A stretch of DNA of 64,000 nt from Paracoccus salipaludis (GTDB lineage Bacteria > Pseudomonadota > Alphaproteobacteria > Rhodobacterales > Rhodobacteraceae). Numbering within the stretch: position 1 is the stretch's first letter; the number at the start of each line of letters is the position of its first letter. The notes beneath the pieces were generated by a model. That model had not been told where the DNA came from. It saw only the letters and a program-made list of their open reading frames with translations, and made no database searches. A program made the translations under genes and the position numbers. Location of the stretch: the NCBI RefSeq assembly GCF_002287065.1, contig NZ_NSJZ01000005.1, positions 124,001 to 188,000 of the forward strand, in the 5' to 3' direction. Below, piece after piece: positions 1 to 8,635 of this stretch.

Positions 1-380
1 ATCTCCTCGGGGTCCTCGGTGTCCAGCTCGATGTCGATGGCGTTCACGTCGGCGAAGCGCTTGAACAGCACCGCCTTGCCTTCCATCACCGGCTTCGAGG
101 CCAGCGCGCCCAGGTTCCCGAGGCCGAGGATCGCCGTCCCGTTCGAGACCACCGCCACCAGGTTGCCCTTGGTGGTATAGTCATAGGCCGTTTCGGGGCG
201 CTCGGCGATGGCCTGGACCGGGACGGCCACGCCGGGGGAATAGGCGAGGCTCAGGTCGCGCTGGGTCGCCATCGGCGTCGAGGGCACGATCTCGAGCTTT
301 CCGGGGCATGGCTCGAGGTGATAGGCCAGCGCCTCCTCGGGCGTGATGCGCGATCGCTGCGGCTGGTTGCTGTCGGTCAT
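1..380 (-). CDS. maeB: NADP-dependent malic enzyme, N-terminal part (cut by window edge)
   Basis: Only the first ~126 codons are inside the window; the gene runs off position 1. It starts MTDSNQ and continues with the malic-enzyme N-domain signature: the segment around [16 protein letters not shown], then [20 protein letters not shown] and an acidic stretch [12 protein letters not shown]. Malic enzymes decarboxylate malate to pyruvate with NAD(P)+ in the cytosol. The order of motifs and short N-terminus match the bacterial MaeB type, which often carries a C-terminal phosphotransacetylase-like domain that cannot be seen here. The ATG at 378-380 is preceded by AAGGGGAAAC, a good ribosome binding site. 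Cofactor preference is inferred from family only. Confidence 0.9.
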   Translation of the reverse strand, partial: MTDSNQPQRSRITPEEALAYHLEPCPGKLEIVPSTPMATQRDLSLAYSPGVAVPVQAIAERPETAYDYTTKGNLVAVVSNGTAILGLGNLGALASKPVMEGKAVLFKRFADVNAIDIELDTEDPEE

Positions 381-464
381 GTTTCCCCTTCCCCGTTCCT
401 GTCGCGCCAGAATGGCCGCAAGCGCCTGCGCTGCGCAATGCGTCCCGGCGCCCCTTGTCCGTGC

Positions 465-1298
465 CTAATCCGCCAGCCGCGCCGACACCGTCATGGGCCT
501 GCCGCCGATCCGGTAATCCGCCGTCACCGTCAGGCCGGGCTTCGCCTCGACCAGCGGGCTGAGCGAACCCAGCGAGATCATCTGCCCCGGTTCCAGCCGC
601 GCGCCGCCATGGCCGATCAGCCACAGCACCACGTCCAGAGGATGGCCCAGCAGCATCTCGCCCGTGCCGGTCACGGGTTCCGCGCCCCCGGCCTTCAGGC
701 TGACCGTCAGCGCGGCGAGGTCGGCCACCGGGTCCGGCAGGTCGGCCATGGCCACCCCCTGCCCGATCACCCCGCGCCAGGGGATCACCCCATAGGCGGC
801 CATGATCGGCCCGGTGGGCTTCACGCCCTCGGCCAGCGCCATGTCGGGCAGTTCGATGAAGGGCCGCACGTCGGACAGGCTGGCCGCGACCTGTTCCCGC
901 GTGGTGGCCTCGTTGATGGCGGCGTCGGCGACGGTCACGACCAGGTCCGCCTCGTAGAAGGGCGAGCGGCTGCCCGCCAGGGACACCTCGGACCCGTCCT
1001 TCAGGATCATCGGCGCGAACAGCGCCCCCGCGACGGGGGCGGTGACGCCGAAGCGTTCCTGCGCGGGCTTCGAGGTGAAGCCGACCTTCCAGCCGACGGG
1101 CGACCCCATCTCGGCCTGAAGCACCTGGCGATAGGCATCATAGGCGCAGGCGGCATCCTCGACGGTGGCGGCGCCCGGATCGGGCAGGCGCTCGCCCGCC
1201 AGCCAGGCGCGCGCGGCCTCCTGCATCTGCGCGGGCGGCGGGCAGTCGGCCAGCGCCGGCCCCGCGGCCAGCACCAGCGCGGCAGCGATCAGTTTCAT
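465..1298 (-). CDS. Exported 2-keto-4-pentenoate hydratase-like protein (FAH superfamily)
   Basis: A 277-residue protein with a clear Sec signal peptide (residues 1-17, MKLIAAALVLAAGPALA) followed by a hydratase fold of the MhpD/fumarylacetoacetase type: VGWKVGFTS at about 68-76 and YEADLVV at about 115-121, whose E116 and D118 lie where the family binds its divalent metal. The start ATG follows GGGGAGG at ideal spacing. Characterised hydratases of meta-cleavage pathways are cytosolic, so export is odd. No lipobox is present (D, not G/A/S, precedes the first Cys). No ring-cleavage genes are nearby; it is divergent from mutS. Substrate unknown; the periplasmic location is inferred from the signal peptide. 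Confidence 0.75.
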   Translation of the reverse strand: MKLIAAALVLAAGPALADCPPPAQMQEAARAWLAGERLPDPGAATVEDAACAYDAYRQVLQAEMGSPVGWKVGFTSKPAQERFGVTAPVAGALFAPMILKDGSEVSLAGSRSPFYEADLVVTVADAAINEATTREQVAASLSDVRPFIELPDMALAEGVKPTGPIMAAYGVIPWRGVIGQGVAMADLPDPVADLAALTVSLKAGGAEPVTGTGEMLLGHPLDVVLWLIGHGGARLEPGQMISLGSLSPLVEAKPGLTVTADYRIGGRPMTVSARLAD

Positions 1299-1430
1299 GG
1301 GAACCTCCCCTTTCCCGTTCCGGTCAACGCTGCCAGCGGGCCCCGCCCCTGTCCAATGGAATCCGGCAGCCCGGTTCCAAAGCCGCGCTGGCCCCTCTAG
1401 AACGGCAAGGTTCCGTGTGAAGGCCCGACC

Positions 1431-4058
1431 ATGACCGACCAGCCGACCCCGATGATGGCCCAGTATCTCGCGATCCGCGAGGCCAACCCCGGCGCGCTGC
1501 TGTTCTACCGGATGGGCGATTTCTACGAGATGTTCTTCGAGGACGCGGTTTCCGCCGCCGCCGCGCTGGACATCGCCCTGACCAGGCGCGGCACGCACGG
1601 GGGCGAGCCGATCCCCATGTGCGGCGTCCCCGTCCATGCCGCCGAAAGCTATCTGCTGACCCTGATCCGCAAGGGCTTCCGCGTCGCCATCGCCGAGCAG
1701 ATGGAGGACCCGGCCGAGGCGAAGAAGCGCGGCTCCAAGTCGGTCGTCGCCCGCGACGTGGTGCGGCTGGTGACGCCCGGCACGTTGACCGAAGAATCGC
1801 TGCTGGAAGCGCGGCGGCACAACTTCCTCGCCGCCTTCGCCACGGTGCGGGACGATTGCGCGCTGGCCTGGGTGGACATTTCCACGGGCGCGTTGCGGGT
1901 CGCCCCCTGCCCGCAGGTGCGGCTGGGGCCGGAGCTCGCCCGCCACGCCCCGCGCGAGTTACTGGCGCTGGACGGATCACGGCTGGACGACATCGCCGCC
2001 GAGGCCGGCGCCGCCCTGACCGAGCTTTCGGCGGCGAGCTTCGACTCCACTGCCGCCGTGCACCGGCTTTGCGTGCTTTACGGGGTCGAGACGCTGGACG
2101 GCTTCGGCCAGTTCACCCGGGCCGAGCTGTCGGCCATGGGGGCCATCGCGGATTACCTGATGTTGACCCAGCGCGGCCGGATGCCGCGCCTGTCGCCGCC
2201 CGTGCGCGAAAGCGGCGCGGGCGCCATGCAGATCGACGCGGCCACCCGGCGCAACCTGGAACTGACGCAGGCGCTGTCCGGCGGGCGCGAGGGGTCGCTG
2301 CTGGCCGCCATCGACCGCACCGTGACCGCCCCCGGCGCGCGCCTGCTGGAGCGCCGCATCTCGGCGCCTTCGCGCGACTTGGCCCTGATCCACCGGCGGC
2401 AGGCGGCCGTGGCGGCGCTGGTCGAGAACGCCCGCCTGACCGCCGACCTGCGCGACACGCTGGCGCGGGTGCCCGACATGGACCGGGCGCTCTCGCGGCT
2501 GGCGCTGGAGCGGGGCGGGCCGCGCGATCTCGCGGCGATCCGCAATGGCCTGACGGCGGCGGTGCGGATCGCCGCGCTGATCGGCGGTGACGATCCGCTG
2601 CTGGCCGAGGCGGCGAGCGACCTCGTCGGCCATGACGCGCTGATCGACCTGCTGGACGAGGCGCTGGTGGCGGACCCCCCGCTGCTTGCGCGTGACGGCG
2701 GCTTCGTCGCGCCGGGCTTTGACGCCGAACTGGACGACACGCGGGCGCTGCGCGACGAGGGGCGCGGCGTGATCGCCCGGATGCAGGGCGATTATGTCGC
2801 GGAAACCGGCGTCTCCAGCCTGAAGATCAAGCACAACAACGTGCTGGGCTATTTCATCGAGACCACGGCCACCCATGCCGAACGGATGCTCGCGCCGCCG
2901 CTGAACGCGCGCTTCATCCACCGCCAGACGACGGCGAACCAGATCCGCTTCACCACGGTCGAGCTGTCGGAACTGGAAACCCGCATCCTGAACGCCCGCG
3001 ACCGCGCCCTGGAACTGGAGCGCGCGGTCTTCGACCGGCTGCTGCGCGCCGTGCTGGACCAGTCCGCCCGCATCGGGCAGGCGGCACGCGCACTGGCCGA
3101 GATCGACGTGGCCGCCGGTTTCGCGGACCTCGCGGCCGGCGAGGGCTGGACCCGGCCCCTCGTGGACGACAGCCGCGCCTTCGTGATCGAGGGCGGCCGC
3201 CACCCGGTCGTGGAACGGGCGCTGAAGCGGAAAGGAGAGCCCTTCGTCGCCAACGACTGCGCCCTGACGGACGGCAAGACCCCGGCGATCTGGCTGCTGA
3301 CGGGGCCGAACATGGCGGGGAAATCGACCTTCCTGCGGCAGAACGCGCTGATGGCCGTGCTGGCGCAGGCAGGGGCCTTCGTGCCCGCCGCCCGTGCGCA
3401 TATCGGGCTGGTGTCGCAGCTTTTCAGCCGCGTGGGGGCTGCGGACGACCTCGCGCGCGGGCGGTCGACCTTCATGGTCGAGATGGTGGAAACCGCCGCC
3501 ATCCTGAACCAGGCCGATCCGGCCGCGCTGGTGATCCTGGACGAGATCGGGCGCGGCACCGCGACCTGGGACGGCCTGTCGATCGCCTGGGCGGTGCTGG
3601 AGCATCTGTACGGCGCGAACCGCTGCCGCGCCCTGTTCGCCACCCACTACCACGAGATGACCCAGCTTGCCGCCAAGCTGGAGGGCGTCGAGAACGCCAC
3701 CGTCGCCGTCCGCGAATGGAACGGCGAGGTGATCTTCCTGCACGAGGTCCGCAGGGGCGCCGCCGACCGCAGCTATGGCGTGCAGGTGGCGCGGCTGGCC
3801 GGGCTTCCCCCGGCGGTGGTGGAACGCGCGCGCGAAATCCTCGACGCGCTGGAAGCGGGCGCCCGCGACGGTGCGGCGCGGCCGGCGGCGCTGATCGACG
3901 ACCTGCCGCTGTTCCGCTCGGCCCCGCCCGCGCCCGTTCCCCAGCCCAGGTCCTCGGCGGTCGAGGAGCGGCTGCAAGGTCTCCAGCCCGACACGCTCAG
4001 CCCACGCGAGGCGCTGGATCTCGTCTATGAACTGGTGACGCTGGCGCGCCCCGCCTGA
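1431..4058 (+). CDS. mutS: DNA mismatch repair protein MutS
   Basis: 875 residues, the usual length for MutS. The N-terminal mismatch-recognition motif FYEMFF lies at about residues 29-34 (the Phe and Glu contact the mispair). The connector, lever and clamp domains follow. The C-terminal ABC-type ATPase carries Walker A GPNMAGKSTF, Walker B LVILDEIGRGT and the FATHYHE switch. The C-terminal tail ends in a short helical segment (LSPREALDLVYEL) that in E. coli drives tetramerisation. Starts at ATG 1431 with AAGG upstream. It recognises mismatches and recruits MutL in the cytosol. Stands alone, convergent with the DUF1013 gene. Confidence 0.98.
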   Translation: MTDQPTPMMAQYLAIREANPGALLFYRMGDFYEMFFEDAVSAAAALDIALTRRGTHGGEPIPMCGVPVHAAESYLLTLIRKGFRVAIAEQMEDPAEAKKRGSKSVVARDVVRLVTPGTLTEESLLEARRHNFLAAFATVRDDCALAWVDISTGALRVAPCPQVRLGPELARHAPRELLALDGSRLDDIAAEAGAALTELSAASFDSTAAVHRLCVLYGVETLDGFGQFTRAELSAMGAIADYLMLTQRGRMPRLSPPVRESGAGAMQIDAATRRNLELTQALSGGREGSLLAAIDRTVTAPGARLLERRISAPSRDLALIHRRQAAVAALVENARLTADLRDTLARVPDMDRALSRLALERGGPRDLAAIRNGLTAAVRIAALIGGDDPLLAEAASDLVGHDALIDLLDEALVADPPLLARDGGFVAPGFDAELDDTRALRDEGRGVIARMQGDYVAETGVSSLKIKHNNVLGYFIETTATHAERMLAPPLNARFIHRQTTANQIRFTTVELSELETRILNARDRALELERAVFDRLLRAVLDQSARIGQAARALAEIDVAAGFADLAAGEGWTRPLVDDSRAFVIEGGRHPVVERALKRKGEPFVANDCALTDGKTPAIWLLTGPNMAGKSTFLRQNALMAVLAQAGAFVPAARAHIGLVSQLFSRVGAADDLARGRSTFMVEMVETAAILNQADPAALVILDEIGRGTATWDGLSIAWAVLEHLYGANRCRALFATHYHEMTQLAAKLEGVENATVAVREWNGEVIFLHEVRRGAADRSYGVQVARLAGLPPAVVERAREILDALEAGARDGAARPAALIDDLPLFRSAPPAPVPQPRSSAVEERLQGLQPDTLSPREALDLVYELVTLARPA

Positions 4059-4077
4059 AAGGGGCGCGCGGGACCGG

Positions 4078-4821
4078 TCAGCGGTTGCCGGCCTCGTCCT
4101 CGTCGTCGCCCTCGTCGCTGTCGGGCAGGTTGAAGAAGCTGTCGGCGTCGAGATCCGCCTGCGGCTTCTCCTCGTCGCGGGTCAGCGAGAAGTTCTCCAG
4201 CCCCGCGATCGAGGACGGCAGGCGCGGCTCGTCGGGCATGGCCAGGCTCGATTCGGTGGACACGAGCTTGCGGCGCTCGTCGTCCGACATGACCTCGGTC
4301 TTGGACTTGGCGGCCTTCTGGACGGCGGCGTCCAGTTCCGACTGGCGGCAGAGGCCCAGCGCCACCGGGTCGATCGGCGCGATGTTCTGGATGTTCCAAT
4401 GCGTCCGGTCACGGATCGAGGCGATGGTGGGCTTGGTCGTCCCGACCAGCTTGGCGATCTGCGAATCGGCCAGTTCCGGGTGAAACTTGACCAGCCACAG
4501 GATCGCGGCGGGGCGGTCCTGGCGCTTGGACAACGGCGTGTAGCGCGGGCCGCGGCGCAGCTCCTCGCCCTCGGCGGCGGGGTTGTGCTTGAGCTTCAGC
4601 TTGTAGGCCGTGTCCTTCTGGCCCTTCTCGATCTCGACAGGGTCAAGCTGGTTCGAGGCCACGGGATCGAAGCCCTTGACGCCCGCCGCGACGTCGCCAT
4701 CGGCGATGCCCTGCACCTCGAGCTCGTGCATCCCGCAGAAATCCGCGATCTGCTTGAAGCTGAGCGTGGTGTTGTCGACCAGCCAGACGGCGGTCGCCTT
4801 GGCCATCAGCGGCTTGTTCAT
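4078..4821 (-). CDS. DUF1013 / TrcR-type cell-cycle transcriptional regulator
   Basis: 247 residues, starting MNKPLMAKATAVWLVDNTTLSF, the conserved N-terminus of the alphaproteobacterial DUF1013 family (related to rickettsial TrcR). A helix-turn-helix-like segment is visible in LADSQIAKLVGTTKPTIASIRDR near residues 125-147, so DNA binding is likely. The C-terminus is a long acidic tail (DSDEGDDEDEAGNR), probably flexible. The start ATG at 4819-4821 is preceded by GGAGCAACCC. It is transcribed towards mutS with 19 bases between the stops. Family assignment is firm; the regulatory role is taken from family naming. Confidence 0.85.
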   Translation of the reverse strand: MNKPLMAKATAVWLVDNTTLSFKQIADFCGMHELEVQGIADGDVAAGVKGFDPVASNQLDPVEIEKGQKDTAYKLKLKHNPAAEGEELRRGPRYTPLSKRQDRPAAILWLVKFHPELADSQIAKLVGTTKPTIASIRDRTHWNIQNIAPIDPVALGLCRQSELDAAVQKAAKSKTEVMSDDERRKLVSTESSLAMPDEPRLPSSIAGLENFSLTRDEEKPQADLDADSFFNLPDSDEGDDEDEAGNR

Positions 4822-4977
4822 GGGTTGCTCCTTCGCAAAATCTCTCTCGGCCGGGAAACCGGGTCGGCCGCGTGGCCAGTCCACAATTTCGGGGGGAATT
4901 GCCGCCCCATATACGCTTCGACCCCCGCCGTTTGAACCCCCTTTTTCGTTGAACGCGCGGGCCCTAGGTTCGGACGC

Positions 4978-5604
4978 ATGAAGCGCCTTGCCCTTTTCGC
5001 CCTGCTGACGCCGCTGCCGCTGGCCGCGCAGGACGGGGCGGGCGAGTTCGACTATTACGTCCTGTCGCTCAGCTGGTCGCCAAGCTGGTGCGCCACGGAA
5101 GGCCGGACGCGCGACGCCGCGCAATGCGCGCCCGGCCGGCGCGTCGGCTTCGTCGTCCACGGCCTATGGCCCCAGCACGAACGCGGCTGGCCGGACTGGT
5201 GCGAGACGCGCCAGCGCGACCCGTCCCGCCGGGAAAGCCGCGCGATGGAGGACATCATGGGCTCGGCGGGGCTCGCCTGGTACCAGTGGCAGAAGCACGG
5301 CCGCTGTTCCGGCCTTTCGGGGACAGACTACTACCAGGCGACCCGGGAGGCCGCGGAATCGGTCGGGATTCCTCCCGTGCTGCGCCTGCTGCCGCGCGAC
5401 GTCCGGGTTGAGGCCGCGATGGTCGAGGACGCCTTTCTCGACGTGAATCCCGGCCTGACCCGCGACGGCATCACCGTGACCTGCGACGAGGGGCGGCTGG
5501 ACGAGGTTCGCATCTGCCTGACCCGGGACCTGCAGCCCCGCGCCTGCGCCCCGGACGTCCGGCGGGACTGCCGCGCGCGGATGCTGATCGAGGCGCCGGG
5601 CTGA
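4978..5604 (+). CDS. Ribonuclease T2 family protein, exported
   Basis: 208 residues with a signal peptide (about 1-17, ending LPLAAQ). The two family signatures are present: CAS I as FVVHGLWPQ with H61, and CAS II as WQKHGRC with K106 and H107. T2 RNases cleave single-stranded RNA via 2',3'-cyclic phosphate, in the periplasm or outside the cell. In characterised enzymes CAS II reads H-E-W-x-K-H; here the equivalent is Y102-Q103-W104-Q105-K106-H107, so the assisting glutamate is a glutamine. Eight further cysteines fit a disulfide-rich exported fold. Divergent from the DUF1013 gene. Confidence 0.85.
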   Translation: MKRLALFALLTPLPLAAQDGAGEFDYYVLSLSWSPSWCATEGRTRDAAQCAPGRRVGFVVHGLWPQHERGWPDWCETRQRDPSRRESRAMEDIMGSAGLAWYQWQKHGRCSGLSGTDYYQATREAAESVGIPPVLRLLPRDVRVEAAMVEDAFLDVNPGLTRDGITVTCDEGRLDEVRICLTRDLQPRACAPDVRRDCRARMLIEAPG

Positions 5605-5643
5605 AGGACCACCCACCCGGCCCCATGCCTTGCGAAACCGCGT

Positions 5644-6159
5644 TCAGGCCGTCTGGCCAGCGGGTGCAGAAAGGCTCAGGCTGGTTTGCCCACCTTGACT
5701 GCTGGGAACGCGCGCTAGGGTGACCCCCCAACGGTCGCGTGTCCCTGGCAGGGCGCTGTTGTGCCAGAGCACGAAGATGTCCCAGCCAAGCTCGTTGCCG
5801 TCCTCGACCATCAGGCCCGGGAAATCCTTCGCCACGGCCTCTCGCACAAGGGTGTGGAGTTCGGCGGCTTCAGCGTCGGAAAGGGGGGCGATGATGTCCG
5901 TGACGGCGCATGTTCTGCCTGCGTGTTCAACAACAAGACGGCTTCGCGGATCACCCCAGTATTCCCGGGCATTGTCTATCCGCAGCTGGCGCAGCGGCGA
6001 CCGAGGCTGCACCGGCATTGCCGCGCGGGCGAATGGGACACAATGGTCCCGGAACAAGGTCAGCATCGCCTCGGGACGCGAGGGCTCCCATGCAGCGCGC
6101 CCGAGCCACCCCGCAGCCAACCCGGCCGCGACGACGGACACCAGAACAGCAGCCCTCAC
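5644..6159 (-). CDS. Unknown membrane-anchored protein, coupled to quinone oxidoreductase
   Basis: 171 residues, not recognised. It begins with an uncleaved-looking hydrophobic segment (AAVLVSVVAAGLAAGWLG, about residues 3-20), then a globular part with two cysteines (FRDHCVPF, RTCAVTD), an acidic helix (LSDAEAAELHTLVREAV) and WDIFVLWHN. The body probably faces the periplasm. Its ATG overlaps the TGA of the upstream quinone oxidoreductase by the ATGA pattern, so translation is coupled. Codon usage matches its neighbours, supporting a real gene. Third gene of the coq9-qor operon; a link to quinone metabolism is suggested only by position. Confidence 0.7.
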   Translation of the reverse strand: MRAAVLVSVVAAGLAAGWLGRAAWEPSRPEAMLTLFRDHCVPFARAAMPVQPRSPLRQLRIDNAREYWGDPRSRLVVEHAGRTCAVTDIIAPLSDAEAAELHTLVREAVAKDFPGLMVEDGNELGWDIFVLWHNSALPGTRDRWGVTLARVPSSQGGQTSLSLSAPAGQTA

Positions 6160-7145
6160 TCTCCCACACGCAGCACGATCTTGCCGATGTGATCGCCCGC
6201 TTCCATGTGGGCATGGGCGGCTGCGGCCTCCTCCAGCGCGAACTCGGCGTCCATGACCGGGCGCAGCTTGCCGGCCGCGATCATCGGCCAGACATGGGCG
6301 CGCAACTCCTCGGCGATCCGGGCTTTCGCCAGATCGGACTGCGGCCTGAGGGTCGAGCCGGTGATCGTCAGCCGCCGCATCATCACGGGGGCAAGGTTCA
6401 GCGTGACCTTCGGCCCGCCCAGGAAGGCGATGAAGACCAGCCGCCCGTCATCCGCCATCGCCCGGATGTTGCGCGAAACATAGTCGCCGCCCACCATGTC
6501 GAGGATCAGGTCCGCGCCCCCTTCGGCCCGCAGCGCCTCGACGAAGTCCTGTTCGCGGTAGTTGATCGCCGTGGCGCCGAGGCGCGCGCAGGCGGCGCAT
6601 TTCTCGTCCGAGCCGGCCGTGGCCCAGACCCGCGCGCCCAAGGCCGCCGCGATCTGGATCGCGGTCGTCCCGATGCCGGAGGACCCGCCATGGACCAGGA
6701 ACCGCTCGCCCGCCTGCAGCCCGCCGCGCATGACGATGTTGGACCAGACGGTGAAGCAGGTCTCGGGCAGGCAGGCGGCCTCGGCAAGGCTCAGGCCCTC
6801 GGGCACCGGCAGGGCGTGATCGGCCGGTGCCAGCGCATATTCGGCATAGCCGCCGCCCGGCAGCAGCGCGCAGACGACATCGCCCACCTGCCAGCGGGTG
6901 ACGCCCGCGCCCACGGCCGCCACATGGCCCGCGCATTCCAGCCCCGGCAGGTCCGAGGCGCCGGGCGGCGGGGCATAGTTCCCCTGCCGCTGCAGCACGT
7001 CGGGGCGGTTCACCCCGGCATAGGCCACGCGGATCAGGATCTGCCCGGCGCCGGGCGCGGGAAGCGGGCGGCGGGCGGGCTGCAGGACATCGGCCTCGCC
7101 GGGACGGGTGATCTCGACGACCGTCATCTCGTGGGGCAGCGACAT
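6156..7145 (-). CDS. NAD(P)H-quinone oxidoreductase, PIG3/QOR-type zinc-independent MDR
   Basis: 329 residues of the medium-chain dehydrogenase/reductase superfamily. The N-terminal GroES-like half shows RVAYAGVNRPDVLQRQGNY and GLECAGHVAAVG; the Rossmann half has VHGGSSGIGTTAIQIA as the NAD(P)-binding loop and RLVFIAFLGGPK. The catalytic-zinc ligands of alcohol dehydrogenases are absent, as expected for the PIG3/QOR branch that reduces quinones with NADPH. Starts within the stop of coq9 and ends within the start of the next gene (both ATGA overlaps). Confidence 0.9.
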   Translation of the reverse strand: MSLPHEMTVVEITRPGEADVLQPARRPLPAPGAGQILIRVAYAGVNRPDVLQRQGNYAPPPGASDLPGLECAGHVAAVGAGVTRWQVGDVVCALLPGGGYAEYALAPADHALPVPEGLSLAEAACLPETCFTVWSNIVMRGGLQAGERFLVHGGSSGIGTTAIQIAAALGARVWATAGSDEKCAACARLGATAINYREQDFVEALRAEGGADLILDMVGGDYVSRNIRAMADDGRLVFIAFLGGPKVTLNLAPVMMRRLTITGSTLRPQSDLAKARIAEELRAHVWPMIAAGKLRPVMDAEFALEEAAAAHAHMEAGDHIGKIVLRVGE

Positions 7146-7801
7146 CAGGCGCGCCCCCGGTGGCCGGGCGCCGGGGCGGGCCGGGGCTTGCGGATCCAGC
7201 CGGTCGCCAGCTTCGTCAGGGGTGCCGCGCCCGGAAGATCACGCAAGCCGGCCTTGAGCCTTTCGATCCGCATGACGTCGCCGATCCGGCGGTCGATGAA
7301 GGCGCGGGTGTCGGCATGGCCTGCCGAGTTGTCGCCCAGCCAGTACAGCACCGCCGCGCTGAAGACGGGCGCCAGCGTCGCGCGCTTGGTCCACCAGTTC
7401 ACGTCGTCCGAGGAATCGCCCAGCCCGTTCCAGATCGTGTCCGCCGTTTCCCACATCAGCCGCGCGCCCAGAGCCGCGTTCTGGGGCAGGGCCATGACCG
7501 TCGCGCCCGCGCGCACAAGCTCGGGATCCGCCAGCGCCAGCCGCTGCCAGATCGCGTCGGCGATGCGGTCGCGGATGCGCCCCGTGCGGGGGCCTGCCGC
7601 CAGCGCGCGGGCCAGCGCCGCGTCGCCCTGACGGTGGTAGGCCGCGGCAAGGCTCGCGCCGCCCTGGGGGAAATGGACGCGCGCCAGGTCGGGCGACATT
7701 CCCAGGTCGCGGGCCCCTGCCAGCAGCGCGCGGTCGTTCATCCCCTCGAAAGGCACATGCGTCAGCGCGGCCTCCAGCAGCCGGTCGCGGTCGTCTTGCA
7801 T
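7145..7801 (-). CDS. COQ9 family ubiquinone biosynthesis protein
   Basis: 218 residues from ATG 7801 (MQDDRDRLLEAALTHVPFEGMNDRAL). The helical TetR-like N-terminus and the segment WNGLGDSSDDVNWWTKRATLAPVFSAAVLYWLGD near the middle are the COQ9 signature; the latter forms the lipid-binding and COQ7-contact surface in characterised homologues. COQ9 binds ubiquinone intermediates and supports COQ7 hydroxylation at the inner membrane. An upstream in-frame ATG at 7837 is less likely because it adds 12 residues absent from the conserved fold. First gene of a three-gene, translationally coupled operon; divergent from rpsU. Confidence 0.88.
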   Translation of the reverse strand: MQDDRDRLLEAALTHVPFEGMNDRALLAGARDLGMSPDLARVHFPQGGASLAAAYHRQGDAALARALAAGPRTGRIRDRIADAIWQRLALADPELVRAGATVMALPQNAALGARLMWETADTIWNGLGDSSDDVNWWTKRATLAPVFSAAVLYWLGDNSAGHADTRAFIDRRIGDVMRIERLKAGLRDLPGAAPLTKLATGWIRKPRPAPAPGHRGRA

Positions 7802-7902
7802 CCGAAAAACCTCCGTCAGGGTGGACAAGCGGGGCACGCTGCGCTAAGGGGCTGCGTCCTGCAATCAAATCAACTCTAACCTAGGAAGGTGGTGACAACC
7901 AC

Positions 7903-8109
7903 ATGCAGGTGAGCGTTCGCGACAACAACGTCGAACAGGCGCTTCGTGCCCTGAAGAAGAAACTTCAGCGCGAAGGTGTCTTCCGCGAAATGAAGCTGAA
8001 GCAGCATTTCGAGAAGCCGTCGGTCAAGAAAGCCCGTGAAAAGGCCGAGGCCGTCCGCCGCGCCCGCAAGCTGGCCCGTAAAAAGGCCCAGCGCGAAGGC
8101 GCGCTGTAA
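7903..8109 (+). CDS. rpsU: 30S ribosomal protein S21
   Basis: 68 residues, highly basic, starting [25 protein letters not shown], the conserved S21 N-terminus; the C-terminal half is Lys/Arg-rich ([14 protein letters not shown]). S21 sits on the 30S platform near the anti-Shine-Dalgarno sequence and aids initiation. Preceded by AGGAAGGTGGTG and followed by a strong hairpin terminator, so it is probably a single-gene transcript. Confidence 0.98.
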   Translation: MQVSVRDNNVEQALRALKKKLQREGVFREMKLKQHFEKPSVKKAREKAEAVRRARKLARKKAQREGAL

Positions 8110-8137
8110 GGCGCAAGCGAACCGGATGGTTCAAGGG

Positions 8138-8171
8138 ACCCCCGTGGCCATGGCCGCGGGGGTTTTTCTTT
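8138..8171 (+). terminator. Rho-independent terminator of rpsU
   Basis: The arms ACCCCCGTGGCC and GGCCGCGGGGGT pair over 12 positions with one G-T wobble and are followed at once by TTTTTCTTT. It lies 28 bases after the rpsU stop and separates it from the OsmC gene. Confidence 0.9.
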
Positions 8172-8221
8172 GGGCGGCATGGTGCGGCATGATAGGCTGG
8201 GTCGCAGCAGGTGGTGCGCCG

Positions 8222-8626
8222 ATGCCGAGCGTCAGCATCAGTTTCGCGAATGTCCCGGGGACCGAGGCCGCGCTGGGCCGGGCGGGCAGCCACACGGTCA
8301 TCGCCGACCGGCCCGAGGGCATGGCCGGCGGCATGGGGCTGGGCTTCAACGGCGCGCAGCTGCTCGCCCTCGCGATCGGCGGCTGCTTCTGCAACGACCT
8401 GCGCTACATCTCGCATCGTCAGGGTCGGCGGATCGCCTCGATCTCGGTCGAGGTGACGCTGGAGATGGAGGGCGATCCCCTTGTCGCCACCTCGGTCGGG
8501 ATGCGCGTGCGCTGCGAGACGGACGACGGCCTCGACGCCTCGGACCTGGTCGAGGAGGCCGGGCGGGGCTCGATGGTCGGGCTCTCGCTGCCCCGCGGGA
8601 TTGCGGTGACGGTGACGGCGGAATGA
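8222..8626 (+). CDS. OsmC family protein
   Basis: 134 residues from ATG 8222 (MPSVSISFANVPG), preceded by AGGTGG ten bases upstream; an in-frame ATG at 8189 is possible but has no binding site. The OsmC/Ohr fold is recognised by GFNGAQLLALAIGGCFCNDLRYISH, where the first reactive cysteine of the family sits in GGCFCND. Family members are thiol-dependent organic-hydroperoxide reductases or unassigned redox proteins. The second Cys (RVRCETDD) is near the usual second position, so peroxidase activity is possible but not proven. Convergent with the HPP-CBS gene. Confidence 0.8.
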   Translation: MPSVSISFANVPGTEAALGRAGSHTVIADRPEGMAGGMGLGFNGAQLLALAIGGCFCNDLRYISHRQGRRIASISVEVTLEMEGDPLVATSVGMRVRCETDDGLDASDLVEEAGRGSMVGLSLPRGIAVTVTAE

Positions 8627-8635
8627 CCCTGCACC

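Noticed and set aside
465..1946. A 493-residue reading frame on the minus strand running from mutS into the hydratase gene
   Set aside because: Its first ~216 residues lie antisense to mutS and have a composition typical of a shadow frame; the signal peptide with a strong binding site at 1298 marks the real start.
1977..3977. A 666-residue open frame opposite mutS
   Set aside because: Low-complexity His/Gln/Arg/Gly-rich product, produced by the high GC third-position bias of mutS; no domain is visible.
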